From Actinernus sp. WN-2022 (taxonomy: Eukaryota > Cnidaria > Anthozoa > Actiniaria > Actinernidae): 64,000 bases of DNA. The translations under genes were made by a program, and so were the position numbers. The first letter of the stretch is position 1. Each line of letters begins with the position of its first letter. A model generated the notes under the pieces. That model saw only the letters and a list, made by a program, of their open reading frames with translations, searched no databases and was not told the origin of the DNA. This document shows positions 36,159 through 46,640 of this stretch, one piece after another. The DNA is taken from the NCBI GenBank assembly GCA_030867875.1, contig JAOWCC010000809.1, positions 124,001 through 188,000 of the forward strand, given 5' to 3'.

Positions 36159-36710
36159 CTCGCGTCTATATGAGTCACATTTAAGCGAGAAAACTCACAC
36201 GATTTCTTAGCTTTATATAAATAACCTGAGTGAGCGTTGTCGTTTGAAACCATTGCTTTCTCTCGGTGAAAAGAGTGACCGCTGATTGTGCTCGTAGCAG
36301 TAACAGTGCTCTCAATTTTACGAAATTTATATGACAATTAATGCCAAGATCTTGAACATTATGCAACGGTAGTAATTGTCCAAAACAAAAGGTGTGTGGT
36401 ACTCTCTACTGTCCGTGCGAAAACTATATATTTACGTAGACTGTGTTTCAGAAATAATTATAAAGAATGTCTTTTGCAGTCTTTAGCTTTTGCAGTTTTG
36501 CAGTGTATTCACTAACTTTTTTATGGAATCACCTAACTTCGATCACTACTTAACTCGCAAAACTTAGATCCCGCAAAACACGAAAAAGGCTAATACGCAA
36601 AATAAAACTCCCGCAAAATTTTCATGTCCTACGGTATGCTAGCAGTGCTACTTTGAGAGAAATTATGCGGCAATTTTTTTTTCAGCACAATCGACAAAGG
36701 CCTTAACCCT

Positions 36711-36777
36711 GGGCGTCTCCCTGGGCGTCTCCCTGGGCGTCTCCCTGGGCGTCTCCCTCTGTGTCTCCCTCTGTCTC
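36711..36777. repeat. 12-bp minisatellite
   Basis: Five or so units of CCCTGGGCGTCT drift into CCCTCTGTGTCT. On the minus strand they translate as repeating Gly-Arg-Arg-Pro, an incidental frame. Confidence 0.8.
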
Positions 36778-36974
36778 CTCCAAAATATTTATAAATAACA
36801 ATAATAAAATTAATTAACAATTTTCACAAATAGAATAATTTATTCATGACTATTTCCTATCATGTACATTGCAGGTTAATTTATAATTTGGCATTTCAAA
36901 CGTTTGCCCTTAGTTCTGCATTTGTTATAACCCCTTAAGTGTATACCTTAAGAGTAAAATGTTGGGGGAAAAAA

Positions 36975-38081
36975 TTGTATGACAAAGTCATATCCATGCT
37001 GGTGGAATCAACCACGCCACACTATTTTCAGCGTTTTTGGTTTTGTAAAGAGTTTTAATATCAAAACGACAAGCATCGTAATGTTTCTTGGCTTTTTCGA
37101 GGTGCTGATCTTTCAGCCTTTTGCGCTATCGACTTCATTTTCGTCTTTAGAATATTTGATGATCACCGATAAACTGTCGCACTTACTACATGTGTCAACA
37201 TTGGGTCTTATGAAAAAAAGTTTGAATGTTCGAAATATTTTGCGAAAACTACTAAATGAAAGAGGCCGCTTAGATCCTGGCGGTAAATCCTTCTTTGTTA
37301 GAAAATCCCTCCACAATCTGCTAATGCTTAAGTTGGGAGCAAGATACTGTCGCTCTTTAGTGAAATCCCTTGCGTAATGCGATGTTTGCCGTTCATAGCT
37401 TGTTATGTGTGCCACTACCTCAGTGAAAGAGGCATAAACAAAGTCAAGAGTTTTTCAGTTGGCAACGGCAAAAACAAGCTTGGTACTGTATGATTATGAA
37501 ATAAAATAAGTACTAGTAAAAGTTACACCTCCGCTTTCAGGTTGATGGGGAGTCTTTTCTCATTCCTCCTCAAACGTCTCTACGCTTCCAGTGTAAGGTT
37601 GGATTTTTCTCAACTATACAGCTATTCGTTTCTTTCCGATACCGAAGATCATCAGAAATGCTCTCTCGCAAACAGCCACTCTTTTCAGTCCTGATATGTC
37701 TCTTATGTGGTACGATATGGTGTTTCTTTGAATTTTGAAGTTGATCTCAATAAGAGAGTTCAGGTAGTTTTTTTGATCCTCGTAAAGCATTTCGTCGAAT
37801 TGTTTACGAATCAAGCCATGTGTAAGGTTTATGAGGCAGGTCCTTGCAGTGCAGCACTGGAGTGTCATATCCAGAACATTAGAATGGGGTCTGTTTTTTC
37901 TTGGTTTTGCAGTGATCCTTCGCCGACTGGCAACATTTCTTGTCCTCGTTCGCCTTGGCAATCCTTTGTCTCTCTCAGAACTCGTAACTCTACTTCGTCT
38001 CCTCAGACTCCTTCCATCCACTTCTTCGTCAAAATAATAAGCAAAGCCAGTACTATCTTTGTCCATAATCAGAATCACCAT
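36975..38081 (-). CDS. Two-exon gene of a TE-derived or host metazoan family
   Basis: Exon 1 (37620-38081) starts at ATG 38081. It has a basic Arg-rich linker and then a domain with CCTARTCLINL, FDEMLYEDQKNYL and VCERAFLMIFGIGKKRI. A donor GTATAG follows at 37614-37619. Exon 2 starts at 37418 after an acceptor AG (37419-37420) and continues in the same phase. It carries HITSYERQTSHYARD, YLAPNLSISRLW, then TCSKCD and, after a likely frameshift near 37115, a Lys-rich helix (HLEKAKKHYDACRFDIK) to about 36975. This domain order matches a widespread uncharacterised repeat-encoded protein family of insects and cnidarians, in my recollection. The frameshift suggests a decaying copy. Confidence 0.55.
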
Positions 38082-38089
38082 GTATCCCT

Positions 38090-38705
38090 CGTTGACGAGT
38101 TTCAGTTAAGATCAGGCTCTTCACACTTAAGGGGTTGTAACAAATGCACTGATACGGGCAAGGGTAAACCGGTTTGAGATGCCGAAACTGAGGAGCTAGC
38201 TAGCTGATTGCTTGATTTCTGGTCGCTATGCCGATAAAGACAAAACAAACAAAACAAATTTTCCGCGCCGGAAATAGGATTACGTCAACTGTTAATGAGG
38301 CCGCCTCGGTTTAAATCGGATCTTAATTCGGTTTCTCAGAAATACGTTGCCTTTTTTGCTATCACAGTATCGGCTCTTTTGAGAAAAAAAGGCATGTAGA
38401 GTAGATAACTAGTTCTTTTAAAAACTAGTGTTGTTCTGCTGTCGTAAACCAACTAATTTGTTCGATGCATTCTCGCTGAGTCTCCGTAGAAAGTGAATAG
38501 CTGCTGATGTTTTGCGTGATAATCTTTCGGCATTATTATTTGCAAGCGTTAGAGCTCGAAGTGTCGGCAGCTACTCGCTTTCTTCCGCGGTTTAGCATAC
38601 GTTAATCAACTCTCAACTGAATTCCAGACTTAACCAGGGTTTAGTTCGGATGCGACGCAGGCTAAACCTCGCGTCTATATGAACCACATTTAAGGGAATA
38701 CGTTA
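38090..38705. other. Intergenic stretch, no supported gene
   Basis: It contains the partial palindrome copy at 38625-38696 and nothing else recognised. Confidence 0.5.
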
Positions 38706-38707
38706 AT

Positions 38708-39819
38708 CAACAACAACAACAACAATTTATTTAATACCACGCAAATAACTGGATACAAAAGTGAATAAAATATTGCAGTAGTTGGGTATTGGCTACCTAG
38801 AATAACTAAGAGAGCTAATCTAGCTAGGTAGCTAACGTTTATATATATTAAATTATGAAAATAGTCGTATCACACACACACACACACACACAAAATAAAA
38901 AAAATAGAAATAAAAAACAGGAGCAAGGAAAAATGCAACAATCAACGGGAGGAGGAGATTTAGTCGAAATTCAGTTCAATAAGAATCAATAAAACTTTTC
39001 TTAATTACACCTTTAAATTTGTTCAAACGGAGACTCTTGAAAGACTCTTGTGTGTCATTCCAAATGACAGCACCTTTAAAATGTAAATTAAATTTCCCAT
39101 AGTTTATTCTAGCAGATGGAATGCAATAAGTTAATCTTGAAGCTAGCCTGGTTTTGTACCTGTGCCTTGAATATATATGTGTAAAAAATTATCAAAGACA
39201 GAGGGCAGCGAATTAAAGTGAAACTTATACATAAATATGCAGTTTAAATAGTAGATGACGTCAAGAAATATTAGAATATTTAAAACTTTGAAAAGAGGAG
39301 AGGAATGATCTTGAAATTTAGAGAAAGTTATAATTCTTACAGCTTTTTTCTGTAGTATAATAAGTGGTTTTAAAGTTGAGTCATGTATTTCCCCAGATAA
39401 TAATACCATAAGTAAGGAAAGGATAGACTAAGGAATAATATAGCTGAGTTAAAATTTCTATAGAGACAAAGATGGAAAATAACAAAATTGGATTTATCTA
39501 TATTTAGAGACCATTTGTTTGCACATAACCAAGTGTGAACATTTTTCAGTTCAGCATTAACACTCGATTCAAGTGAATCTAAGGATTCATCGGAAATGAG
39601 CAAATTTGAGTCGTCAGCAAACAAGTGGAAATCAAATAACTTGGAACAATGGTTAAAATCATTTTTGTAGAGGAGGAACAGAAGGGGGCGAAGCACTGAA
39701 CTCTGAGGGACACCACAAGAAATTGGAGTATATAATGATGTGGAGTTACCTATTGATACAAATTGTTGTCTATTTGATAAGTAAGAGGTAAACCAATCTA
39801 GAGGAACTCCACGGATACC
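38708..39819 (-). pseudogene. CR1-like LINE, 3' piece (RT to tail)
   Basis: Continues the RT frame broken by the Polinton. Next to the element the minus strand encodes IRGVPLDWFTSYLSNRQQF, then PISCGVPQ, then LRPLLFLLYKND, FADDSNLL and NKWSLNIDKSNFVIFH (about 39370-39819). Frame breaks follow near 39400, with a final post-RT piece (39143-39409). The 3' tail is (GTT)n at 38708-38725 on this strand, preceded by a CA repeat at 38868-38893. Joined in reading order with 56633-56690 and 59784-62400 it makes one LINE. Confidence 0.85.
38868..38893. repeat. CA dinucleotide microsatellite
   Basis: About 13 uninterrupted CA units within the LINE 3' region. Confidence 0.9.
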
Positions 39820-39824
39820 ATATC
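39820..39824. repeat. Target site duplication, left copy
   Basis: ATATC immediately precedes the first base of the Polinton terminal repeat. The same five bases follow its last base at 56628-56632. Confidence 0.85.
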
Positions 39825-40160
39825 AGTAGTATAGTAATTGGCGGTTCTGGCCCACGTTGTATTTTTTTGTTGTTTTTTCATCTAATGGACATCCTCACTT
39901 CGTTCAGCCCTCACTTCGTTCAGCCCTCACTTCGTTCGGGGTCCATTAGATGAAAAAACAAAAAAACAAAATACAACGTGGGCCAAAACACGCCAGTTAC
40001 GATACTACTATAGTTTATTTATTGTATTTCTAAATTATATTAAGTAATCGGTTTCTACAGCTTTTTTCCGGATTGGAGCAGTTTTGTTGTACTATTTTGT
40101 TCATTGTATTTTTACATTTTAACGCCTATTAGAGGAATGATTAGTTTACAGTATATCCAT
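39825..40160. repeat. Polinton left terminal inverted repeat
   Basis: About 336 bp, matched by the inverse at 56310-56627. Its outer 185 bp (39825-40009) are themselves an imperfect palindrome. Three copies of CCTCACTTCGTTCAG (last one variant) fill the loop. The inner part carries TTTAACGCCTATTAGAGG, a version of which recurs at 40221-40240 just before the polymerase gene. Confidence 0.9.
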
Positions 40161-40265
40161 CCATGGTACTGCATATGTTAACGTTTATTCGAACACTTGG
40201 TTTATAGTGAATTTATTGTATTCTAACACCCTATTAGAGGAGTGTTGTTAATAAGGTATTATATC

Positions 40266-43200
40266 ATGGCTGAGCATACACCAACATTTGTTCGAGTACG
40301 TCCTTTAAAGAACTATTTACGTGGATGGAAGATGGATATTCCTGATGATAATCCTATGGGAGCGGATCCAGCCGTTTTCCTTGCCGGTGTACGTAAACAA
40401 ACTACCGAAAAGTTTAAGGAAGAACTACGAAACCACAACACCTTTAAGGCCCAATTAGCTTTAAACATAACTTTCGTACTTGATAAACCTGATGGTTACG
40501 TATACGAGACAGCTACATTTTATAGCAAACAATCTGTTTTGATCGATGATGCTGGTATCCGTGGGGTAATAGTAGACGCACATGCTCAGATATACAACCA
40601 AATTGAGAAGTGGATCAGTCGTGGATCAAATTGGGTCATAGATAGAGTCAATATTCTATGGTTAAACATCGCTAGATACCAACCACTACGTGGAGGTTCG
40701 TATTTACCACTACCTGAAGAAATAGCGAATAAGAAAGCTGTGATCAATGTAAACAACAAAGACGATCGCTGTGCACTTTGGTCGATATGTGCAGCAATGT
40801 TTCCAGTTAATAAGCATCCTCAAAGGACATCAAAGTATCGAATAGATATGGTGAAATCCAACGGGGTGGACTCACCAACACCAATCTCACAAATACCACT
40901 TCTAGAGAAGCAAAACAACATTTCTATTAATGTATATGGATGGGATCCAAAGGAAAAGTGCTTAATCATATATCATATCTCAAAGAAGACTTTTTCGAAG
41001 TACATCCATCTACTACTTATAGAAGACCCAAAGAGTGGTAAACAACACTATTGCTGGATAAAGGACTTCAACAAACTCCTATTCGATCAGACAAAGCACG
41101 AACATAGGAAACACTTCTGCGAACGATGTCTGCATGGATATTCCAATGAAGCTCTTCTTGAAAAGCATATTAAAGAGTGTAATGGTATCAATGACAAAGC
41201 CATACGCATTGAAATGCCTACCAATAAGAACAACGAAGTCTCATTCCAGAATATACACAAGCAGCTCAAAGTAACCTATATTATCTATGCAGATTTCGAG
41301 GCATTAACCACTAAGATCGAAGGACTTGCTCAAGACTCAAAGAAGAGCAACACGCTTAAAACGGAAGAACATATTCCATGTGGATTTTGCTATATAGTTG
41401 TACGTTCTGATGGTTATAGTGAACCACCAGTACTATATAGAGGTAGGGATACTATCGAACGTTTTCTACAATGTATGCAAAAGGAAGAGGCGAAGATCAA
41501 AGCCCAAAAAGCTAAACCACTATGCATGTCATGGGAAAACTATAAGGCTCATAATAGCGCAATAATTTGTCATATCTGTCAGAAGCCATTGGTTGGTGAT
41601 AAAGTACGTGATCATTGCCACATCACAGGCGAGTTTAGAGGTGCCGCACACAATACCTGTAATCTAAAACTACGTGCTTTTCCTACCATCCCAGTCGTAT
41701 TCCATAATCTTTGTGGATATGATGCTCACCTAATAATGCAATCCATATCCATAACATTAGGTAAGATATCTTGTATTCCAAACAATATGGAGAAATATAT
41801 TTCATTCTCACTTGGTAACCTACGATTCATTGATAGCTTTCAATTTCTACCATCATCTCTTAGTACATTGGTATCGAGTTCAGAATCAGACACATTTCAA
41901 CAAATTGTAAAATATACATCTGATCAAGAGAAAGCCAATCTATTAACTCGTAAAGGAGTATATCCATATGAGTACATGGATGCGTGGGATAGATTTGCAG
42001 AGACTTCTCTACCACCTAAAGATGCGTTCTATAGTAAACTAACTCTAGAGGACATATCCGATGAAGATTACGAACATGCAATAAGAGTTTGGAATGTATT
42101 TGATTGTAAGACATTAGGTGATTATCATGATCTTTATCTACAAACTGATGTACTTCTTCTAGCAGATGTGTTCGAGGACTTTCGTACAACATGTATGCAA
42201 AACTATGGATTAGATCCTGCACATTATTATACGAGTCCAGGACTTTCATGGGACGCTTTATTAAAGATAACTGGAGTGAAACTCGAACTATTAACTGACT
42301 ATGACATGTATCTATTCATCGAGAGAGGTCTACGTGGTGGTATATCCATGGTATCACAACGTTATGCCAAAGCGAATAATAAGAACGTACAGGATTTCGA
42401 TCCAGAAAAACCAAATAGCCACATATTATATCTAGACGCGAATAACTTATATGGATAGGCCATGAGCCAATATTTACCAACAGGAGGATTTGAGTGGTAT
42501 ACACCAACAGAAGAACGAATAACCAATCACGCAATAGATTCAGATAAGGGTTATATCCTTGAAGTTGATCTCGAATATCCTCGAGAACTTCACGATACGC
42601 ACAACGACTATCCACTAGCTCCCGAGAGAATTCAGGTGAATAAAGATTTGTTCTCAGAGTATCAGACCGATCTATTTGAGGAACTATATAAAGGTAATGG
42701 ATCTTTGAAAGTAGAAAAACTTGTACCTAATCTATATAACAAAGAACGATATGTGCTCCACTACCGTAACCTACAATTGTATCTATCTCTTGGTATGCGT
42801 TTGATAAAGATCCATAAGGCACTACGGTTTGACCAATCACCATGGATGGAACCATATATACAAATGAATACTGAGTTACGAAAACAAGCGAAGAGCACCT
42901 TCAAGCAGGATCTATACAAATTGATGAACAATAGCGTATTTGGAAAAACAATGGAGAATCTACGTAAGCGTGTAGATATCCAATTAGTGCGTGCATCAGA
43001 AGGAAACAAACTACAACGTCTATTGAATAAACCTAGTTATGCTCGATCCACAATTTTTGATGATGATCTTGCCGCGGTACATAACTACAAAAGTAAGCTA
43101 TTGCTGAACCGCCCCATATATGTTGGAATGTCAATTCTAGATCTATCAAAGCATCTGATGTATGACTTCTACTACAACGAGATCAAGAAGCAATATGGGC

Positions 43201-43832
43201 AACGATGTAATCTACTTTATACCGATACCGACAGTCTATTACTACACTTTAAAACTGAAGATATCTATGCAGATATGGCAATTCGTAAACATCTATATGA
43301 TACTAGTAACTACAGCAAAGACCATCCGCTGTATAGTATCAACAACAAGAAAGTACTTGGTAAAATGAAAGATGAATGTGGAGGTATTCCTATAGTCGAA
43401 TATGTTGGACTACGATCTAAGCTCTATTCTATATTGAGAGTAGATGGCGATGAGATTCGTAAAGCTAAAGGTACCAAGAAGGCAGTAGTGAAACATCGTA
43501 TTCGTCATGAACAATATAAAGAGTGCTTGATGGATAAGAAAGTATTCAAACATGGAATGAATATGCTTCGAAGTGAAGGTCATAAGATGTATGGTATACA
43601 TATGAACAAAGTATCTCTATCACCATTCGATAGTAAGAGATGTATTTTAGCAAACGGAATAGATACAATAGCCTACGGTCATGGAGACTTTTTTCCAGAT
43701 AATGAAGAAGTAGCCGATTTTATTAGCAATATAATATCGAACGCAATCGATACACTATCCTACAATCGTAAAAACGTCATTACAGAGGATGAAGATATGG
43801 ACGACTTTATTCGTGACTTGCTTCTATCTTAG
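40266..43832 (+). pseudogene. polB: Protein-primed family B DNA polymerase, amber-interrupted
   Basis: It would replicate the element from protein-primed ends. The ATG at 40266 follows TATTATATC. Visible parts, with approximate residues: a block DRCALWSICAAMFP (165-178); a C2H2-like finger (FCERC...HIKEC, 284-305); ExoI YADFEAL (339-345); an HNH/endonuclease VII-like insert (HICQKP...DHCHITG..HNTCN, 436-466); ExoII FHNLCGYDAHL (479-489); polymerase motif A DANNLYG (724-730); a NNSVFGKTMEN block (887-897); and motif C YTDTDS (985-990). A TAG at 42456-42458 directly follows motif A, where relatives have Trp. The frame continues uninterrupted to TAG/TAA at 43832. Total 1188 codons. The stop codons of polymerase and integrase overlap tail-to-tail. 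Confidence 0.93.
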
Positions 43833-44831
43833 AATACCTTTTGGTGGTAGTTCTGTATCTGGTGGTATCACTTGTATCTCTTCACGAACGAACCCTCGCT
43901 TTGGTGCATCTTTTCCTAAATAGTATAGAACTGGTTGATTTGAAGATACCACATTTCGAGAAATATAATATGTCTGTAAACTCCATACAGGATCAGTTGC
44001 TCGTTTTACTCCACCTTCCAATTCTCCCGGTGAGTATAGATATCGAACTAAAACATCGAATGGTAGTCGCTTTTCTTTCAATCCAATAATTCGAGAATAT
44101 GTAGGAGTCTTTATGTTTACTTGTTGTGCCTCTATAGAATTTGAAGGTTCCTTACCTGTTAGTCGAGTAACTTCATTGTTCATAGCCTTGATAACATCAG
44201 GAAGCCTCAATACCCATTCTCTACTACGTGCATCCGATCCTTCAGATGTAAGTACCATCTCTTTTGCATATTGATATCCAAATAATCTTTCAGCTATCGT
44301 TCTATTTGCTCGTTCAACAAAACTTTGTGCCCTATGATTACCAGCTTCACCTCGTTGAACTTTCGTACCACGTAGTTCTAATGTTTCAGACATACGTCCC
44401 ATGAATTCTCTACCAGGATCAACTTGCAATGTTTTTGGCCATTCTAGTGGACTACGTTTATAGATTCGTTCGAATGCTGCAGACACTTCACCACTATCTT
44501 TCGATGCTAAAGGTTCAGCCTCTTTATATCTAGAAGCTACATCGATTACCACCAAAGCATACTTATATAGTTTCCTTCCACGTCCAGGTCGATCGTGAGG
44601 TAGAAAGATCAAATCAGCTTGATGAACTTCATTAGGTTTCGATACAGTCCAATGTGGTCGTGGAATATAGTGTGGTGGTGATAGATATATTTGCCACATG
44701 GCTTGTTTCTCTAACCAACCCTTAGCTACATCTTCCGATACCTTTGCAGCCACCGATAACTTACCAATTGCGGCATAACCTTTCCAATAGCCCATAGGAC
44801 CATAGAAGATATTCGCAAGTTTAGCATCCAT
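43824..44831 (-). CDS. int: Polinton integrase (RVE/retroviral type)
   Basis: Catalyses insertion of the element. I chose ATG 44831 (MDAKLANIFYG), which follows TATATA directly; the longer frame has no better start. The N-terminal part is a helical zinc-free variant of the Polinton integrase head. The DDE core shows D73 (HQADLIFL), D138 (LQVDPGREF) and E173 (SFVERANR), spaced 64 and 34 residues apart as expected. The C-terminus ends with a chromodomain-like FVREEIQVIP segment. 335 residues, intact. A 17-bp hairpin lies upstream, separating it from the gene at 44951. Confidence 0.93.
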   Translation of the reverse strand: MDAKLANIFYGPMGYWKGYAAIGKLSVAAKVSEDVAKGWLEKQAMWQIYLSPPHYIPRPHWTVSKPNEVHQADLIFLPHDRPGRGRKLYKYALVVIDVASRYKEAEPLASKDSGEVSAAFERIYKRSPLEWPKTLQVDPGREFMGRMSETLELRGTKVQRGEAGNHRAQSFVERANRTIAERLFGYQYAKEMVLTSEGSDARSREWVLRLPDVIKAMNNEVTRLTGKEPSNSIEAQQVNIKTPTYSRIIGLKEKRLPFDVLVRYLYSPGELEGGVKRATDPVWSLQTYYISRNVVSSNQPVLYYLGKDAPKRGFVREEIQVIPPDTELPPKGILR

Positions 44832-44871
44832 TATATATCTATGTATTCTAACCTTTAACAAGCAGAAAAAA

Positions 44872-44918
44872 AAAAAAGAATAAGAACTTATCTAACCAAC
44901 TAGTTCTTATTCTTTTTT
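44872..44918. terminator. Intergenic hairpin after the 44951 gene
   Basis: A perfect 17-bp stem (AAAAAAGAATAAGAACT and inverse) with a 13-nt loop, 33 bp beyond the stop of the minus-strand gene at 44951 and before the integrase start. It ends in a T run on either strand. It may mark a transcript 3' end. Confidence 0.6.
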
Positions 44919-44950
44919 AGTATCTCGTCGATCGTAAAAATTCTCGTTTT

Positions 44951-45385
44951 TTAAAAAGCATATCGACTAATAGCGTATCCACCAACTAGCATTCCACTAC
45001 CAACGAAAATCAACTCACCAGTCTTCTGTGCGTTGGAGGGTTGATAGTAGTCGGATAAGCGAGGTTCTTTCATTGCTTCGAGTCGTTTCAGTGCCAGACG
45101 TAACTTATGGGAGCGCACGAAAGCTCGGTTGATATCGAGTTGGTTATTATGAGCATTGCGTTCGGCGACTTCATGTTTGCGCGTCCAATCGGACAATTTT
45201 TGACGTTCTTCGATATATGCCTCCCTAGCAGCATCGAATTTTTCCATTGCCCTATCATGTCTCTCTCGTTCTATATTAGCAGTTTCATCTTTTCCACCAA
45301 ACATCCTAGCAAGCACGCCACCACCAGTGAATGCCGCTGCGTTTACAATCGCCGTGAATAGCATCATTGCGCCAGCTGCAGCCAT
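44951..45385 (-). CDS. Polinton membrane protein with central coiled coil
   Basis: 144 residues from ATG 45385. A hydrophobic N-terminus (AAAGAMMLFTAIVNAAAF) and a hydrophobic C-terminus (ELIFVGSGMLVGGYAIS) flank a long charged helical region (about residues 35-105, Glu/Arg/Lys-rich) that looks like a coiled coil. The start codon overlaps the stop of the next upstream gene (ends 45385). Its place in a run of small membrane-protein genes suggests a virion or assembly role, but no family is recognised. Confidence 0.7.
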   Translation of the reverse strand: MAAAGAMMLFTAIVNAAAFTGGGVLARMFGGKDETANIERERHDRAMEKFDAAREAYIEERQKLSDWTRKHEVAERNAHNNQLDINRAFVRSHKLRLALKRLEAMKEPRLSDYYQPSNAQKTGELIFVGSGMLVGGYAISRYAF

Positions 45386-45579
45386 TATGGTTTGCCCCTT
45401 TGTTTCTCGAGATATTGTTTTGCATATATGCTACCAGCTATTACTGCAGTCCACTTCACGTAATTTATAATAGAAATAGAAGGATCGTTAAGCATAGATT
45501 CCTTGGCAACCTTTTTTACGATCCAACCAATACCAGTAGCTATTCCAGTTATCATAGCAGCATCGGTCGCTGTTTTCAT
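45385..45579 (-). CDS. Small Polinton membrane protein
   Basis: 64 residues from ATG 45579, with two hydrophobic helices (AAMITGIATGIGWIV; YVKWTAVIAGSIYA) and a basic C-terminus. It overlaps the neighbouring gene by one base, typical of the element's tight packing. Unrecognised; probably a minor virion or membrane component. Confidence 0.6.
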   Translation of the reverse strand: MKTATDAAMITGIATGIGWIVKKVAKESMLNDPSISIINYVKWTAVIAGSIYAKQYLEKQRGKP

Positions 45580-45629
45580 CAATTCCTTATCTATCCTAAT
45601 ATATATCGTATATCTCTAGTCTTTAATTG

Positions 45630-45983
45630 TTACTCCATATCTGGTACCGTAGTCTTTACAGGACTCGCGGGTCGTATAGGACTAATATTCTTAGAAGTGT
45701 CGTCTCTGTATCTTTTGTATTGATAGTATGCGCCAAACAATGCAGCACCCGTACCAATAACTGCGATAGTAGTATTAGTAGATATGTTCCTAGTCCAACT
45801 TTCATCTACGTCGGTTTCTTTAGATAATTCACTTTCACGCGAAATCTCTCTCTTTTGAGCCTCTCTAGCAAGTTTATTACTTAGTGCTAATGCTTTCCCA
45901 GCAGCAACCCTCTTTGGATCTTTTACTTTAGTTGGTGTTGTTTTCGGTGGATTCGCAGTTATCTGATCCGTCTGATCCTCCAT
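45630..45983 (-). CDS. Membrane-anchored Polinton protein, paralogue 1
   Basis: 117 residues. A charged N-terminus (Lys/Pro-rich) is followed by one hydrophobic helix (TTIAVIGTGAALFGAYY, about residues 71-87) and a short basic tail. The start and the DVDESW segment closely match the gene at 45928-46416, so the two arose by duplication. The genes overlap by 56 bp. Function unknown. Confidence 0.65.
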   Translation of the reverse strand: MEDQTDQITANPPKTTPTKVKDPKRVAAGKALALSNKLAREAQKREISRESELSKETDVDESWTRNISTNTTIAVIGTGAALFGAYYQYKRYRDDTSKNISPIRPASPVKTTVPDME

Positions 45984-46416
45984 CTTGATTCGATATAGTA
46001 GTTACTTGCGAATGTTTAATAGGAGTACTAGGAACGACTATGTGATTAGCTACGTGGAACGAAGCCCTAGCTAGAGCCACGAATCGAACTGCTTTAAGTG
46101 CTAATAGACCAGCCGCAGTATATATCTCATTGCGGACTAGTCGGTCTTCTAGTAGATCCTTAACCAGTGCTTGTTGGTCATCTAGTGGAACTACGTATGC
46201 AACTGCGCGAGTAGCTAGACGTAGTGCACCACTTACTAAGCATCCTCTTATTTGATAGCATGCGCCAAACAATACAGCGCCCATACCAATAGCTGCTATA
46301 GTAGATACGTTCGTAGTCCAACTTTCATCTACATCGATTTCTTTAGGTAATTCACTTTCACATGTAATCTCTCTCTTTTGAGTCTCCGCAGTTATCTGAT
46401 CCGTCTGTTCCTCCAT
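45928..46416 (-). CDS. Membrane-anchored Polinton protein, paralogue 2 (fused)
   Basis: 162 residues. The N-terminal 50 residues match the 45630 gene (EEQTDQITA, VDESWTTNVS, then a hydrophobic helix). The C-terminal 110 match the 46358 gene (LDDQQAL.KDL, HSQVTTISNQDGG.DGSDNC). It thus looks like a fusion left by unequal tandem duplication with a 433-bp period. It overlaps both neighbours. Function unknown. Confidence 0.65.
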   Translation of the reverse strand: MEEQTDQITAETQKREITCESELPKEIDVDESWTTNVSTIAAIGMGAVLFGACYQIRGCLVSGALRLATRAVAYVVPLDDQQALVKDLLEDRLVRNEIYTAAGLLALKAVRFVALARASFHVANHIVVPSTPIKHSQVTTISNQDGGSDGSDNCESTENNTN

Positions 46417-46640
46417 CTTGATTCGATATAGTAGTTACTTGCGAATGTTCAATAGGTGTACCAGGAATGACTATGTGATCAGCTACATTGAACAAGACAC
46501 TAGCTAGAGCTACAAATCGACCGTGTTTAAGTGCTAATCGACCAGCCGCCATAGATATCTGATGGCGGGCTAATTGGTTTTCTTGTAGATCCTTAAACAG
46601 TGCTTGTTGGTCGTCTAGTGTAGCTACGTATGAGACTGCG
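45960..46640. repeat. Imperfect tandem duplication, 433-bp period
   Basis: CATCTTGATTCGATATAGTA occurs at 45981 and 46414, and similarity extends on both sides over about 250 bp. It explains the related C-termini and N-termini of the three overlapping genes. Confidence 0.8.

Larger units (their letters stand above)
35880..36970. other. Intergenic stretch, no supported gene
   Basis: Apart from the palindrome and minisatellite listed separately, only short ORFs were seen. Confidence 0.45.

Noticed and set aside
45107..45361. Plus-strand ORF inside the membrane-protein block
   Set aside because: Shadow of the minus-strand gene at 44951, whose coiled-coil and membrane pattern is far more protein-like.
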